Source of the DNA: Arthrobacter sp. P2b
Lineage (GTDB): Bacteria > Actinomycetota > Actinomycetes > Actinomycetales > Micrococcaceae
Reading direction: 5' to 3'
NCBI RefSeq assembly: GCF_900168295.1
Contig: NZ_FVZL01000001.1
Coordinates: forward strand, 582,134-646,133
Length of the DNA stretch: 64,000 nt
In this document: positions 35,424-44,846 of the stretch, one piece after another
Layout of the letters: the number at the start of each line of letters is the position of its first letter
Position numbering within the stretch: the first letter of the stretch is position 1
Notes under the pieces: generated by a model
Told to the model about the DNA's origin: nothing
Database searches by the model: none
What the model saw: only the letters and a program-made list of their open reading frames with translations
Made by a program: the position numbers and the translations under genes

Positions 35424-36461
35424 ATGAGCCAGCAAGCAGCAGTCCCCATTCCTCCCGACCTCACTGCACGGTACGGCCGAAGCAGTGCAGGACGGGCGTG
35501 GCTCGCGTCGCTTCCCGGCCTGATCCAGGGGCGTCTTGAGCACTGGCGCCTGAAGCCAGACCTGGCCGATGGCAGCATGCCGTGGAACGGCCATGGCGCT
35601 GTGGTGATTCCGGTGCTGCAGGCTGACGGCTCCCCTGCAGTCCTCAAGGTCGCCTTTCCGCACGATGAAGCAAGGGTTGAACGGCATGCCCTGGCACTGT
35701 GGCGCGGCCGCGGTGCGGTAGCCCTGCTCGAATCGGACGCGGGCACCTGCGCCATGCTCCTGGAGCGGCTGGAGGCAACACAGTCGCTCAACGGGGTGCC
35801 GTTGCGGGACGCGGTGGACGTGTGGGGCGGGCTGGTCCGGCAGCTGAGCCTAAGCCCGGACCAGCGGCCCCAGTGGCAGGAGTTCGAGCACATTGCGGGG
35901 CGCGCCGAACAGTGGAGCGATGACCTTCCCGCCGATTGGGAACAGCTGGGGCGGCCCTTCCCCCGCTGGTTGCTCGAAGCGGCACTCGAGGTTTGCCAAA
36001 CCCGCGGGGCGGTGGGCCGGCGCTCCGGCCGCGATGTGCTGGTCCACACAGACCTGCATTTCCTCAATGTCCTGGCCCGGCCCGGCGCGGCCGTGCCGGA
36101 TGGACGGCCGACGGCGGCAGGATACGCCGCGATCGACCCCCAGCCGATGATCGGCGAACCGGAGTTCGCGGTGGCGCCGCTGCTGTGGAACCGGATCCGG
36201 GACCTGCCGGCCAACCAGCCTGGGGAAGGCCTGCGGGAGCGGTGCGCCGAGTTCAGTGCAGCGGCCGGCCTTGATCCTGAAGCCGCCCGGCAGTGGGGTG
36301 TCGCCCGGGAAGTTGCCAATGCGCTGTGGTACGCCGGAAAGCCGGACCACCAGGGCGATATGGCACGCTCACTCTGGGTGGCCAGCACCTTGGCCGGACG
36401 GACGCTTGAAGGGCTGCCGCCGGCTCACGCCCTGCCCGAGCCGGGCCAGGCGCCCGGCTAG
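35424..36461 (+). CDS. APH(6)/streptomycin 6-kinase-type phosphotransferase
   Basis: 345 residues of the aminoglycoside phosphotransferase kinase fold. Lysine of the N-lobe in PAVLKVAFP; Brenner motif HTDLHFLNVL with catalytic Asp; metal-binding DPQPMIGEPEFAVAPLLWNR (DPxPxxG plus the EFAxxxLLxNR pattern of StrB/APH(6) relatives). Could inactivate an aminoglycoside or hydroxyurea-like compound, or phosphorylate a native metabolite; resistance cannot be inferred from sequence alone. Monocistronic with a predicted leaderless transcript. Confidence 0.82.
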   Translation: MSQQAAVPIPPDLTARYGRSSAGRAWLASLPGLIQGRLEHWRLKPDLADGSMPWNGHGAVVIPVLQADGSPAVLKVAFPHDEARVERHALALWRGRGAVALLESDAGTCAMLLERLEATQSLNGVPLRDAVDVWGGLVRQLSLSPDQRPQWQEFEHIAGRAEQWSDDLPADWEQLGRPFPRWLLEAALEVCQTRGAVGRRSGRDVLVHTDLHFLNVLARPGAAVPDGRPTAAGYAAIDPQPMIGEPEFAVAPLLWNRIRDLPANQPGEGLRERCAEFSAAAGLDPEAARQWGVAREVANALWYAGKPDHQGDMARSLWVASTLAGRTLEGLPPAHALPEPGQAPG

Positions 36462-36493
36462 CGTACCGGCACCGGCACCGGCAACGGTTAAGT

Positions 36494-37885
36494 TCAGCTG
36501 CCGCGCACGGCAGCCAGGGCGGACCGGACGGCGTCCACGGCCGTGCCCACATCCTTTTCGGCCGTATGCCAGTTGCTCACCGACACGCGCAGGATGTCCC
36601 GGTCCCGCCAGCGCGATCCGGACATCCAGACCCTGCCGTCCTCGATGATGCGGGCTGTTACAGCACGGGTGGTGGCATCGTCACCGAAAGCCACGCACAC
36701 CTGGGTGTAGTCGACGTCGTTCAGCACCTCCACGCCGTCCAGCCCGGCGAGTCCCGCGGCGATGTCCGAGGCAGCCGCGGCGAGTCCCCTGACTTGCGCT
36801 GCCACCCCATCACGGCCAAGGTTCTTGAGCGCGGCCCACGCCGGCACGCCGCGTGCGCGCCGTGACAGTTCCGGTACTTTTTCGAACGGGTCCCCCGGCC
36901 CTTCCGCATCATGCACCAAATAGCTCGTGTGCAAGCCCATCGCCGAGCGGAGCGCGGAGGCGTCACGGACAATGGCGATGCCGCAGTCGTAGGGCACGTT
37001 CAACGTTTTGTGGGCGTCGGTGGCCCATGAGTCCGCGTCCCCGCAGCCCCTTGTCAGGTGGCGCAGCTCCGGCGCCGCGGCGGCCCACAGGCCGAAGGCG
37101 CCGTCGATGTGGACCCACGCACCATGGTTCCTGGCGACGGCAATGGCTTCGGAGAACGGATCGAAGGCGCCGGAGTGCAGGTTGCCGGCCTGCAGGCACA
37201 CCAGGGCCGGCCCAGAACCTTCCTGCAGCGCGGCATCCAGTGCCGCCGGAATCAAGCGGCCCTGGCCATCCGCTTCCACCACCCGGGGCCTTCCGAGCCC
37301 GAGATACCGCAGGCCGAGATCGATGGTGTCGTGCCGCTCCCGGCCGACAAAACACTGGATCCGCGGTGCACCGGACAGCCCGTCGCGGTCCAGGTCCCAC
37401 CCTGCGTCCGTGAGGAGCCGCCACCGCCCGGCGGCCATCCCGGTGAAATTGGCCATGGTGGCTCCGGTGACGAATCCCACGTCGGAACCGGCCGGAAGCG
37501 CGAGCAGTTCCAGGAGCCAGGTTCCGGCAGCTTCCTCGATGGCTGCCATTGCGGGGGTGGCATAGCGCAGACCGGCATTCTGGTCCCAGGCGCTCACCAG
37601 CCAGTCGGAGGCAAGTGCTGCCGGAAGGGTTCCGCCGATGACCCAGCCGAAAAAACGGCCGGAGGGCATCGCCATCAGACCGGGATCAGCGGTCCGGGCG
37701 AGGAAATCGACCACGTCCTCGGCCGGGATGCCCTGCGCAGGAAGTGGTCCGCCGAAGGCATCAGTCAGGTCATGGGCAGCGAGCCTGGGCCCCACTGGCC
37801 TGTCAGGAAGGCTGTGCAGCCAGTCCGTCGCATGGCGCAGTGCAGCTGACAGAGCCGGGGAATAGTCATCATCGCCCTGTGACAT
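36494..37885 (-). CDS. PLP-dependent amino acid decarboxylase (group II)
   Basis: 463 residues, family of aromatic-amino-acid/glutamate decarboxylases. PLP lysine K293 lies in DSWATDAHKTLNVPYD; HIDGAFGLWAAAAPE carries the PLP-contacting Asp; GFVTGATMANFTGM is the cofactor phosphate-binding loop. FFGWVIGGTLPAALASDWLVSAWDQN (quoted in part: FFGWVIGGTLPAALA) is typical of actinobacterial members often labelled aspartate aminotransferase family. Substrate unknown. TAGCAT lies 6 bases before the ATG. Convergent with the kinase gene. Confidence 0.87.
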   Translation of the reverse strand: MSQGDDDYSPALSAALRHATDWLHSLPDRPVGPRLAAHDLTDAFGGPLPAQGIPAEDVVDFLARTADPGLMAMPSGRFFGWVIGGTLPAALASDWLVSAWDQNAGLRYATPAMAAIEEAAGTWLLELLALPAGSDVGFVTGATMANFTGMAAGRWRLLTDAGWDLDRDGLSGAPRIQCFVGRERHDTIDLGLRYLGLGRPRVVEADGQGRLIPAALDAALQEGSGPALVCLQAGNLHSGAFDPFSEAIAVARNHGAWVHIDGAFGLWAAAAPELRHLTRGCGDADSWATDAHKTLNVPYDCGIAIVRDASALRSAMGLHTSYLVHDAEGPGDPFEKVPELSRRARGVPAWAALKNLGRDGVAAQVRGLAAAASDIAAGLAGLDGVEVLNDVDYTQVCVAFGDDATTRAVTARIIEDGRVWMSGSRWRDRDILRVSVSNWHTAEKDVGTAVDAVRSALAAVRGS

Positions 37886-37891
37886 ACCTGC

Positions 37892-37897
37892 ATGCTA
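37892..37897 (-). promoter_or_regulatory. -10 element of the PLP decarboxylase gene
   Basis: TAGCAT on the minus strand, 6 bases before the ATG. Confidence 0.5.
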
Positions 37898-37939
37898 CGC
37901 CTCGCCATGGACGGCCACGAGGCCGCGATGGTTCCGGCG

Positions 37940-38734
37940 TCAGGCGAAGTTTTCCTGCCAGATGTCATAGCCGAGTTTGATGATGAGGGCCGCGACCACC
38001 ACCAGGAATACCACGCGGACGAAGCTGCTTCCCTGATTCACTGCCGTCCTTGCTCCGAGGTAGCCGCCGGCCATGTTGGCGGCGCCCAGCAGCAGGCCCA
38101 GTCCCCACAGAATGGAGCCGTGCGGCAGGAAGAACATCAGTGCGCCCGCGTTGGTGGCCATGTTCACGATCTTTGCCTTGGCGCTGGCCTCCAGGAAGGC
38201 GTACCCCATGGCCGAGACCAGGGCAATGACCAGGAACGAGCCCGTGCCCGGGCCGATCAGCCCGTCGTAGAAACCGATAACGGCGCCAATGAGGCACGCC
38301 ACCACGTAGTGCTTGTGGCCGTCGTGCCGCAGCGCCGTGATGTCCCCGACGTCGGGCTTGAGCGCCGTGAAAAGCGCGACGGCGACCAGCGCCGCGACGA
38401 TGATGGGTTTGAAGACGTTGGCCGGCAGGGTGGCCGCCAGCACGGCACCGCCAAAACTGCCCGCCAACGCGATCACGGCCATGGGCAGCGCCGTTTTCAG
38501 GTCCGGTCCCACGCGCCGGTAATAGGTGGTGGCGCTGGTGGCAGTTCCGAAGATGGAGCCCAGCTTGTTGGTGGCCAGGGCCTGCACCGGAGTGATGCCG
38601 GGGACCAGCAGCAGGGCGGGGAGCTGGATCAGCCCGCCCCCGCCCACCACCGCGTCCACCCAGCCGGCAGCGAAGCCTGCCAGCACCAGCAGGAGGATTG
38701 TTGTCAGCTGGAGGGACTCAAGTCCTAAATCCAC
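37940..38734 (-). CDS. TSUP family transporter (TauE/SafE-like)
   Basis: 264 residues with about eight membrane segments in two repeats. The family motifs GGGGLIQLPALLL (first repeat) and FYDGLIGPGTGSFLVIAL (second repeat) are clear. Exports sulfite, sulfonates or related organic acids in characterised members; no substrate can be assigned. GTG start 9 bases after the proS stop, so probably co-transcribed with proS. Confidence 0.88.
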   Translation of the reverse strand: MDLGLESLQLTTILLLVLAGFAAGWVDAVVGGGGLIQLPALLLVPGITPVQALATNKLGSIFGTATSATTYYRRVGPDLKTALPMAVIALAGSFGGAVLAATLPANVFKPIIVAALVAVALFTALKPDVGDITALRHDGHKHYVVACLIGAVIGFYDGLIGPGTGSFLVIALVSAMGYAFLEASAKAKIVNMATNAGALMFFLPHGSILWGLGLLLGAANMAGGYLGARTAVNQGSSFVRVVFLVVVAALIIKLGYDIWQENFA

Positions 38735-38743
38735 CGCTGGGGG

Positions 38744-40555
38744 TCAGCTGTTGCGGACGGCGTTGACCACGTAGTCAACCGCCTTATCAACCGCTACGTT
38801 CTCAGCTTCCCCCGTGCGGCGGTCCTTGATTTCCACGACGCCGTCCACCAGGCCGCGTCCGACGGCCAGGATGGTGGGGACGCCCACCAGTTCTGCGTCG
38901 CCGAACTTCACGCCGGGCGACACCTTGGGGCGGTCGTCGTAGATGACCTGCAGGCCGGCTGCCTCCAGGTCCAGGGACAACTGCTCCGCGGCGGCGAAAA
39001 TGTCCTCGCCCTTGCCCACGGCAACCACGTGGACGTCAGCCGGCGCCACGGCGCGTGGCCAGACGAGGCCGCGGTCATCGTGGTTGGCCTCGGCAAGGGC
39101 AGCGACGGCGCGGGTGACGCCCACACCGTAGGAGCCCATGGTGACCACTACCTGCTTGCCGTTCTGGTCCAGCACCTTCAGGTCCAGGGCTTCGGCGTAC
39201 TTCCTGCCGAGCTGGAAGATGTGGCCCATCTCGATGCCGCGGGCAATTTCCAACGGACCGGAGCCGTCCGGGGACGGGTCGCCTTCGCGGACGTCGGTGC
39301 ACTCGATGACGCCGTCCCAGGTGAAGTCGCGTCCGGCCACCAGGCCATAGACGTGCTTGCCGGCCTCGTTGGCGCCGGTGATCCAGGCGGTGCCGCGGAC
39401 CACGCGGGGATCCACGAGGTAGAGGAGCTTGGTGGAGCTTTCGCTGCCCAGCAGGGGTTCGTCCAGGGTCAGGCCGGGGCCGAGGTAGCCCTTAACGATG
39501 AGGGGCTGCTTCTTGAGGTCGTCGTCGTTGGCTGCTTCCAGTCCGATTTCCCCTGCAATGGGCAGGAAGGAACCGATGTTGGCTTCCACGCGCTTGAGGT
39601 CAACGCCGCGGTCGCCCGGCAGGCCGATGACCACAAGCTGGCGTTCACCGGTGGGCAGGGTGACGGCGAGGACAACGTTCTTGAGGGTGTCCGCGGCAGT
39701 CCAGGCGCCGCCGTCGGCCTCGCTGCGGGGGGCCAGTTCGTTGGATGCCGCCACCAGCGTTTCGATGGTGGGGGTGTTCGGGGTGTCCAGTACCTGGGCG
39801 GCAGGCGCGTTGCTGAAGTCGATCTCCGCGGGGACCACGGTGGTGACGGCTTCCACGTTGGCGGCATAGCCTGCGGCCGACCGGACAAAGGTGTCCTCGC
39901 CGATCTCCGTGGGGAACAGGAATTCCTCGCTCTTGGACCCGCCCATGGCGCCGGCGGTGGCGGCAACCGGGACGACCTCCAGGCCCAGCCGGGCAAAGAT
40001 CTTGAGGTAGGCGGAACGGTGCGCTGCGTAGCTGGCGTCCAGGCCGGCGTCGTCCACGTCGAAGGAGTAGGAGTCCTTCATGATGAATTCGCGGCCGCGG
40101 AGCAGGCCTGCCCGGGGACGGGCTTCATCGCGGTACTTGTTCTGGATCTGGTAGAGGCTCAGGGGCAGGTCCTTGTACGACGAGTACAGGTCCTTCACCA
40201 GCAGCGTGAACATTTCCTCGTGCGTCGGGGCCAGGAGGTAATCCGCGCCCTTGCGGTCCTGGAGCCGGAACAGGCCCTCACCGTACTCGGTCCAGCGGTT
40301 TGTGGCCTCGTACGGTTCGCGCGGCAGCAGTGCCGGGAAGTGTACTTCCTGGGCGCCGATGGCGGCCATTTCCTCGCGGATGACCTCCTCGACTTTGCGG
40401 AGCACGCTCAGCCCCAGCGGAAGCCACGTGTAGATGCCGGGGGCTGCGCGGCGGATGTATCCGGCGCGGACCAGGAGCTTGTGGCTGGCGACCTCGGCGT
40501 CGACGGGATCTTCGCGCAGGGTGCGCAGGAAAAGCTGGGACAGTCTTAGAACCAC
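38744..40555 (-). CDS. proS: Prolyl-tRNA synthetase
   Basis: 603 residues, bacterial type with the editing (INS) domain between motifs 2 and 3. Motif 1 region [20 protein letters not shown], motif 2 [17 protein letters not shown], motif 3 [16 protein letters not shown] chose the GTG at 40555, giving [17 protein letters not shown], the usual beginning in Micrococcaceae; the open frame continues 16 codons upstream. Followed closely by the TSUP gene. Confidence 0.96.
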   Translation of the reverse strand: MVLRLSQLFLRTLREDPVDAEVASHKLLVRAGYIRRAAPGIYTWLPLGLSVLRKVEEVIREEMAAIGAQEVHFPALLPREPYEATNRWTEYGEGLFRLQDRKGADYLLAPTHEEMFTLLVKDLYSSYKDLPLSLYQIQNKYRDEARPRAGLLRGREFIMKDSYSFDVDDAGLDASYAAHRSAYLKIFARLGLEVVPVAATAGAMGGSKSEEFLFPTEIGEDTFVRSAAGYAANVEAVTTVVPAEIDFSNAPAAQVLDTPNTPTIETLVAASNELAPRSEADGGAWTAADTLKNVVLAVTLPTGERQLVVIGLPGDRGVDLKRVEANIGSFLPIAGEIGLEAANDDDLKKQPLIVKGYLGPGLTLDEPLLGSESSTKLLYLVDPRVVRGTAWITGANEAGKHVYGLVAGRDFTWDGVIECTDVREGDPSPDGSGPLEIARGIEMGHIFQLGRKYAEALDLKVLDQNGKQVVVTMGSYGVGVTRAVAALAEANHDDRGLVWPRAVAPADVHVVAVGKGEDIFAAAEQLSLDLEAAGLQVIYDDRPKVSPGVKFGDAELVGVPTILAVGRGLVDGVVEIKDRRTGEAENVAVDKAVDYVVNAVRNS

Positions 40556-40692
40556 GGGTGGTATCCGTTTCTGGGGAAGTGCTGGATCAGCAGGGCCGGA
40601 CAAATTCGTCTGGGTACTAATCTACCGGCACCCGGCGCCAGGCTTGGACTGCAGGCTGGACTGGTCCCTGGCCAAAAGTGCCGGACACAGTA

Positions 40693-40761
40693 GAGCCACG
40701 CCCGGAATTACAAAGCCCCTGGCCCCCCAGTGAGGCTGGTCATCGCATCCGGGCGTGGCTC
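40693..40761. repeat. 14-bp perfect inverted repeat upstream of proS
   Basis: GAGCCACGCCCGGA (40693-40706) and TCCGGGCGTGGCTC (40748-40761) with 41 bases between. Lies about 140 bases upstream of proS on its sense strand. Could form a large hairpin in a proS leader or be a solitary structured element; no T-tract on either side. Confidence 0.8.
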
Positions 40762-40883
40762 GACGCCGTTATCGCCCAAGTACTGGTGAGGACTGGTGAG
40801 ACCGCCCACGCCACTCCAGCGCAGCTAGACCGAACCTATGTGATCGCGCACACGTTTGGCAAGTAGCCTTCGTTTTTGGACCG

Positions 40884-40935
40884 TTGACCCCCCCGCTGTG
40901 CGCGGCCTACCTTTAATTCATCAGGTGATGAATTA
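40884..40935 (+). promoter_or_regulatory. ABC-tetR operon promoter with palindromic operator
   Basis: TTGACC (40884-40889), 18 bases, TACCTT (40908-40913). Directly downstream and overlapping the start site: TAATTCATCA, GG, TGATGAATTA (40914-40935), a perfect 10-bp inverted repeat with a 2-base centre. This is the expected position and form of a TetR-family operator. Confidence 0.75.
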
Positions 40936-40983
40936 TCGGCGCACCACGTGCCGGAAACCCTCCTGTCCAGGGCGGAGGCGGCC

Positions 40984-41802
40984 ATGTCCCATTCGGCAAC
41001 AGCAGGAATCCAGGCCACCGGGACCGGCGGCGCGGTGGTGGCGCGCGGCCTGAATGTGGTGCGCGGGAAGGTTCCCGTCCTGAGCAGCCTGGACTTCGCC
41101 ATCCCGGCCGGCCAAATCACCGGCCTCCTTGGGCCGTCCGGAAGCGGTAAAACCACCCTCATGCGGGCCATCGTCGGGGTCCAGCTCGTGTCGTCCGGAA
41201 CGGTGGATGTCCTGAGCCTAGCCGCGGGGAGCCCGGCGCTGCGCCACCAGGTGGGTTACGTGACCCAGTCGCCCAGCGTCTACCCGGACCTGACGGTGGA
41301 GGCGAACGTACGGTACTTCGGCGCCATGCACCGCAAAAGGAAAACGGATGTGGATGAGGCGATTGCCGCCGTCGGGCTTCAACAGCAGGCACGCCGGAAA
41401 ACCGCGGACCTGTCCGGCGGCCAGCTCAGCCGGGTTTCGCTGGCCTGCGCCCTGGTGGCCCGCCCCAGGCTGCTGGTGCTGGACGAGCCCACCGTTGGCC
41501 TGGATCCGGTGCTGCGGGCGGACCTTTGGAGCCGTTTCCGGTCCATGGCCGAGGACGGCATAACCCTGCTCATATCGAGCCACGTGATGGAGGAAGCCAG
41601 CCACTGCCAATCGCTGCTGCTCCTGAGGGAAGGCAGGCTGCTGGCCCAGCTGACCCCTGAAGAGCTCAGCAGGCGGGGGCACAGCAACGACCTCGAGAAA
41701 GCTTTCCTCACCATCATCCGGGAGTCGGAAAACAACGACGGCGTGAGCCCGGGAGGCCGCGACGCGGCCGCCGGTGCCGCCACGGACAGGAGCGGACGGT
41801 AA
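40984..41802 (+). CDS. ABC transporter ATP-binding protein (ABC-2 exporter type)
   Basis: 272 residues. Walker A GPSGSGKTT, Q-loop YVTQSP, signature LSGGQLSR, Walker B RLLVLDEPTVGLDP, H-loop SSHVMEEA. The ATG has GGAGG 5 bases upstream; a GTG 12 codons earlier is possible. The stop overlaps the permease ATG by one base (TAATG). With the permease it forms an exporter, probably for a drug-like or lipophilic compound, controlled by the TetR gene at the end of the operon. Confidence 0.92.
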   Translation: MSHSATAGIQATGTGGAVVARGLNVVRGKVPVLSSLDFAIPAGQITGLLGPSGSGKTTLMRAIVGVQLVSSGTVDVLSLAAGSPALRHQVGYVTQSPSVYPDLTVEANVRYFGAMHRKRKTDVDEAIAAVGLQQQARRKTADLSGGQLSRVSLACALVARPRLLVLDEPTVGLDPVLRADLWSRFRSMAEDGITLLISSHVMEEASHCQSLLLLREGRLLAQLTPEELSRRGHSNDLEKAFLTIIRESENNDGVSPGGRDAAAGAATDRSGR

Positions 41803-42557
41803 TGGACATCAGGATGCTTCTTGCCACCACGCACCGGGTCCTTGACCAGCTTCGCCATGACCACCGCAGCATCGCCCTGATCCTGGTGGTTCCGGCGCTC
41901 CTCCTCACCGCGGTGTATTTCCTGTACGAAAATGAGGTTCTTCCGCCGGGAGCTCCACGTACCTTCGACCGGGTGGGGCTGATGATGCTGGCCATCTTCC
42001 CGTTCGTGGTCATGTTCCTGGTCACTTCCATCACCATGCTCCGCGAACGTACGTCCGGAACACTGGAACGGCTGCTCACCACCCCTGTGCATAAGGCGGA
42101 CCTGCTCTTTGGCTACGGCCTGGCCTTTTCCATCATGGCCGCACTCCAGTCGCTGGTGGCAACGGCGGTGGCCTACTGGGTTTTTGGCCTTGATATTGAA
42201 GGTTCCCCGGGCCTTGTGGTGATGATTGCGGTCATCAACGCCGTCCTGGGTGTGGCGTTGGGCCTGCTGTGTTCGGCCTTTGCCAGGACGGAGTTCCAGG
42301 CAGTCCAGTTCATGCCCGTGGTGGTGGTTCCGCAGATTCTGTTGTGCGGCCTGTTCGTGGCACGCGACCGGATGAACGATGTCCTGGAATCCGTGTCCAA
42401 CGTCCTTCCGCTGACGTTTTCCGTGGATGCGCTGCAGGAAATCGCGGCCAACTCCGAGGCCACCGAACAGCTCTGGCAGGACGCAGGCATCATGGCAGCC
42501 ATCGTCCTGGGCGTGCTGGTGCTGGCATCGCTCACCCTCCGCAGGCGCAGCGCATGA
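41802..42557 (+). CDS. ABC-2 type transporter permease
   Basis: 251 residues, six membrane segments. LRERTSGTLERLLTTPVHKADLLFGY is the ABC-2 coupling-helix motif (quoted as LRERTSGTLERLLTTP plus VHKADLLFGY); PVVVVPQILLCGLFV follows. Resembles the NodJ/DrrB-type exporters. Overlaps both neighbours (TAATG with the ATPase, ATGA with the regulator). Confidence 0.92.
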   Translation: MDIRMLLATTHRVLDQLRHDHRSIALILVVPALLLTAVYFLYENEVLPPGAPRTFDRVGLMMLAIFPFVVMFLVTSITMLRERTSGTLERLLTTPVHKADLLFGYGLAFSIMAALQSLVATAVAYWVFGLDIEGSPGLVVMIAVINAVLGVALGLLCSAFARTEFQAVQFMPVVVVPQILLCGLFVARDRMNDVLESVSNVLPLTFSVDALQEIAANSEATEQLWQDAGIMAAIVLGVLVLASLTLRRRSA

Positions 42558-43186
42558 CCTCAGGCGGGCACGGCGCTGCAGGTGTCAGGCGGGGACGCCG
42601 GGGCGGCAGTGCCGCGTCCCGGGACCATATCCTTGAGACCGCGAGGCGGCAGTTTGCCGAACATGGCTTTGAGGGTACGAGCCTGCGTCAGGTGGCCCGG
42701 GTGGCGGGCGTTGACCCGGCCATGATCCACCACTTTTTCAAGGGCAAGGACGAGCTCTTCGCCCTCAGCGTGGAGCTTCCGGCGGACCCCGAGCAGGTGC
42801 TTTCCGGGGTAGCCGGCTCCGACCCCGGCCAGCGTGCGGAGCTGGTTGTCCGCGCCGTGCTGCGCCTGTGGGAAAGCCCCGCGCAGCCAAGCCTGGTGGC
42901 GTTCCTCCGGGGAACACTGGGGTCAAAGGCGAAAACTGCCCTGCTCCGGGAAATGGTGAACCGGACCATTATCAGCCGCATCATGGCAGGCGTTCCGGGG
43001 ACACCGGATGAGGTGGCCCTGCGCGGCGACCTCGTGGCAACGCAGATGGTGGGCCTGATGATGGTCCGCTACGTGGTCCGCCTGGACCCGCTGGCATCGG
43101 CAGAACCGGAGGATATTGTCCGGCTCATCTCCCCCAACGTGCAGCGGTACCTGACCGGGAACCTACTTGATGAGGGCGCCGGCTGA
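42554..43186 (+). CDS. TetR family transcriptional regulator of the ABC exporter
   Basis: 210 residues. After a Gly/Arg-rich N-terminus comes the TetR DNA-binding domain (RDHILETARRQFAEHGFEGT, then SLRQVARVAGVDPAMIHHFF with the HTH). The C-terminus has the TetR_C_17-like layout (LVVRAVLRLWESPAQPSLVAFLR, quoted in part). ATGA overlap with the permease stop. It likely represses its own operon through the palindrome at 40914-40935. Its 3' end overlaps the convergent lipoprotein gene by 24 bases. Confidence 0.9.
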   Translation: MTSGGHGAAGVRRGRRGGSAASRDHILETARRQFAEHGFEGTSLRQVARVAGVDPAMIHHFFKGKDELFALSVELPADPEQVLSGVAGSDPGQRAELVVRAVLRLWESPAQPSLVAFLRGTLGSKAKTALLREMVNRTIISRIMAGVPGTPDEVALRGDLVATQMVGLMMVRYVVRLDPLASAEPEDIVRLISPNVQRYLTGNLLDEGAG

Positions 43187-43906
43187 TTCCAGGAGCGCAG
43201 CTGCGCGGGAAGCGCCGGCCTCGGCGTCTTCGCCGGAGGTGACGGCGGTGATGACCACGCCGTGGTGAACAGCCTGTGCAGTGACGATGGATCGTACCTG
43301 GCCGTCGGGCAGTTGGCTGTCCGTGCGGTAGGCGGTGGTTCCTGCCGCGCCGTCCAGAGGGGTGAGCGTGACCACTACGACCACCCCCTCAGCCGTCATG
43401 GTCATCTGTGAGCACTTCTCCAGCTGGGCGGACGGATCTGCAACCTTTTCCAGGGCCGCCTTGTCCAGTCCCGCCAGCAGGGAAACGGCGGTGACCGACC
43501 CGGTGCCGGCGTCGGTGCTGAGCCCCGTGGCCATGGCCGCCCCGTCCACGGTGGGCAGGGTGCTTGAGGCAGCCAGCTCCTTGCACTCCGCCGGCTCAAC
43601 CTGGACGGAATTCATCATCGCTTTGGCTTGCTCGAGGCTGGCCTCCAGTTCGGCGCCCGGCACGGCCGTCAGCCGCCGATCAGCCGAATCACGCAGCTGG
43701 CGTACGATGACGGCCAGCTCCTCGCTCGTGTACGCCTTGGGCGTGGCGGTGGGTGTGGGGGTTGCGGCCGGAACCGTACTTGCCGCTACGGAGCTCTCCG
43801 GTGCCGGGGAGTTGACCGCCGGAGTGTTGGCCGGGCCGCCGCAGGCCGTCGCGGACAGGGCAAGCATGGTCGTGGCCGCGAAGTATCCAAGCACAGACGT
43901 CTTCAA
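43163..43906 (-). CDS. Putative lipoprotein, unknown function
   Basis: 247 residues. The N-terminus KTSVLGYFAATTMLALSATAC is a lipoprotein signal with C22 as the likely lipidated cysteine, followed by a Pro/Thr/Ser linker (STVPAATPTPTATPKAYT). The remaining 180 residues are soluble, with C108-type and C165-type cysteines in EPAECKELAAS and LEKCSQMTM that could pair. No recognised domain. Convergent overlap with the TetR gene suggests antisense interference at their 3' ends. Confidence 0.72.
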   Translation of the reverse strand: MKTSVLGYFAATTMLALSATACGGPANTPAVNSPAPESSVAASTVPAATPTPTATPKAYTSEELAVIVRQLRDSADRRLTAVPGAELEASLEQAKAMMNSVQVEPAECKELAASSTLPTVDGAAMATGLSTDAGTGSVTAVSLLAGLDKAALEKVADPSAQLEKCSQMTMTAEGVVVVVTLTPLDGAAGTTAYRTDSQLPDGQVRSIVTAQAVHHGVVITAVTSGEDAEAGASRAAALLESAGALIK

Positions 43907-43946
43907 TTTTCCCCCAATATTTAAGATTTTCGCAGGCAGCCGCCGG

Positions 43947-44846
43947 CTAGAACAGAACTGTAGCGAACGTTCCCACCTGCCGGAAACCGACGCGTTCGTA
44001 CGTGGAACGCGCCCTCACGTTGAAGCCGTTGACGTAAAGGCTGGTGACCGGCGCGACCTTCTGCGCCTGCTCCACGACGGCGGACATGTACCCGGGGCTC
44101 AACCCCTGGCCGCGGAAGAGCGGGTTCATCCATACGCCCTGGATCTGGGTGACCTCGGAGGTGACAGCGCCCAGCTCCGCTTTGAACACCACTTCCCGGG
44201 CATCGTTGAGGTGGACGAGGGAGTGCCCCTGCCGGATGAGGCCTTCCACCCGGCGGCTGTAGAACTCCCGCCCGCCCGAGAACGGCGAGTATCCGACTTC
44301 CTCCTCGAACATCGCGGCGCAGGCAGGGAGGATGCGATCAAAATCCGCCAGGTTTCCCAGTTCGAGGCCGGGGTTGGGCTCGACGCAGGACGGCCCGTCG
44401 ATAATCATCAGGGGCTGTTCGGCGCGCACTTCATGCGCACGGTGGCCCAGCTCCACGAGTTCAGCATGAAGGGCCAGCACAGCCTGCGCGGGCCCAAAGG
44501 CCGAGGCGTAACGCCGGCCTGACCTGTTGGCGGCCTCGGCCACCACTCCGGCAAGGGCGGGATCCAACTGGACCGGAACCAGGTTCGCGCCTGCCCAGCA
44601 GGCACCCACCAGGATGCCGTCGTCGAACACTCCGATAATGCCGGCGCCGCCGCTGGTAGGCGCGGCGGTGCCGGCAGCGCGCAGGTGGGCGAGAATGAAC
44701 ACATTGGTGACCGGATCCTGCCGGGCAAGGAGCCTCAGCGCCTCGGTGTCCTGGCCGTCCAGCGTGCGGACCGAAATCCCCGCCAGATCGGTAACGTCCT
44801 TACGAGACGCTAACCACGGGGCTACCCTTGACAGCATCTTCGCCAT
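43947..44846 (-). CDS. GNAT acetyltransferase with N-terminal DUF4081 domain
   Basis: 299 residues. N-terminal DUF4081-like half ([19 protein letters not shown]) and C-terminal GNAT fold ([20 protein letters not shown] with the R-G-Q-G-x acetyl-CoA loop; [21 protein letters not shown]). The start overlaps ispG by 47 bases; no later ATG/GTG preserves the N-terminus. Matches the position of Rv2867c next to gcpE in M. tuberculosis. Substrate unknown. Confidence 0.85.
   Translation of the reverse strand: MAKMLSRVAPWLASRKDVTDLAGISVRTLDGQDTEALRLLARQDPVTNVFILAHLRAAGTAAPTSGGAGIIGVFDDGILVGACWAGANLVPVQLDPALAGVVAEAANRSGRRYASAFGPAQAVLALHAELVELGHRAHEVRAEQPLMIIDGPSCVEPNPGLELGNLADFDRILPACAAMFEEEVGYSPFSGGREFYSRRVEGLIRQGHSLVHLNDAREVVFKAELGAVTSEVTQIQGVWMNPLFRGQGLSPGYMSAVVEQAQKVAPVTSLYVNGFNVRARSTYERVGFRQVGTFATVLF

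Larger units (their letters stand above)
40556..40983. other. 428-base non-coding region between proS and the ABC operon
   Basis: Contains a TAGATT that could be a proS -10 (minus strand, 40619-40624), a 14-bp perfect inverted repeat (40693-40761), the ABC operon promoter and operator, and GGAGG before the ABC ATG. A 62-codon frame at 40678-40866 has no recognisable features and is not called. Confidence 0.7.

Noticed and set aside
36462..36493. CCGGCA-rich stretch between two convergent genes as terminator
   Set aside because: It is a simple direct repeat of ACCGGC units; no stable stem-loop with separate arms is evident.
39029..40549. 506-codon plus-strand frame
   Set aside because: Antisense shadow of proS.
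40678..40866. 62-codon frame in the proS-ABC gap
   Set aside because: No ribosome binding site, no similarity, and it overlaps the inverted repeat.
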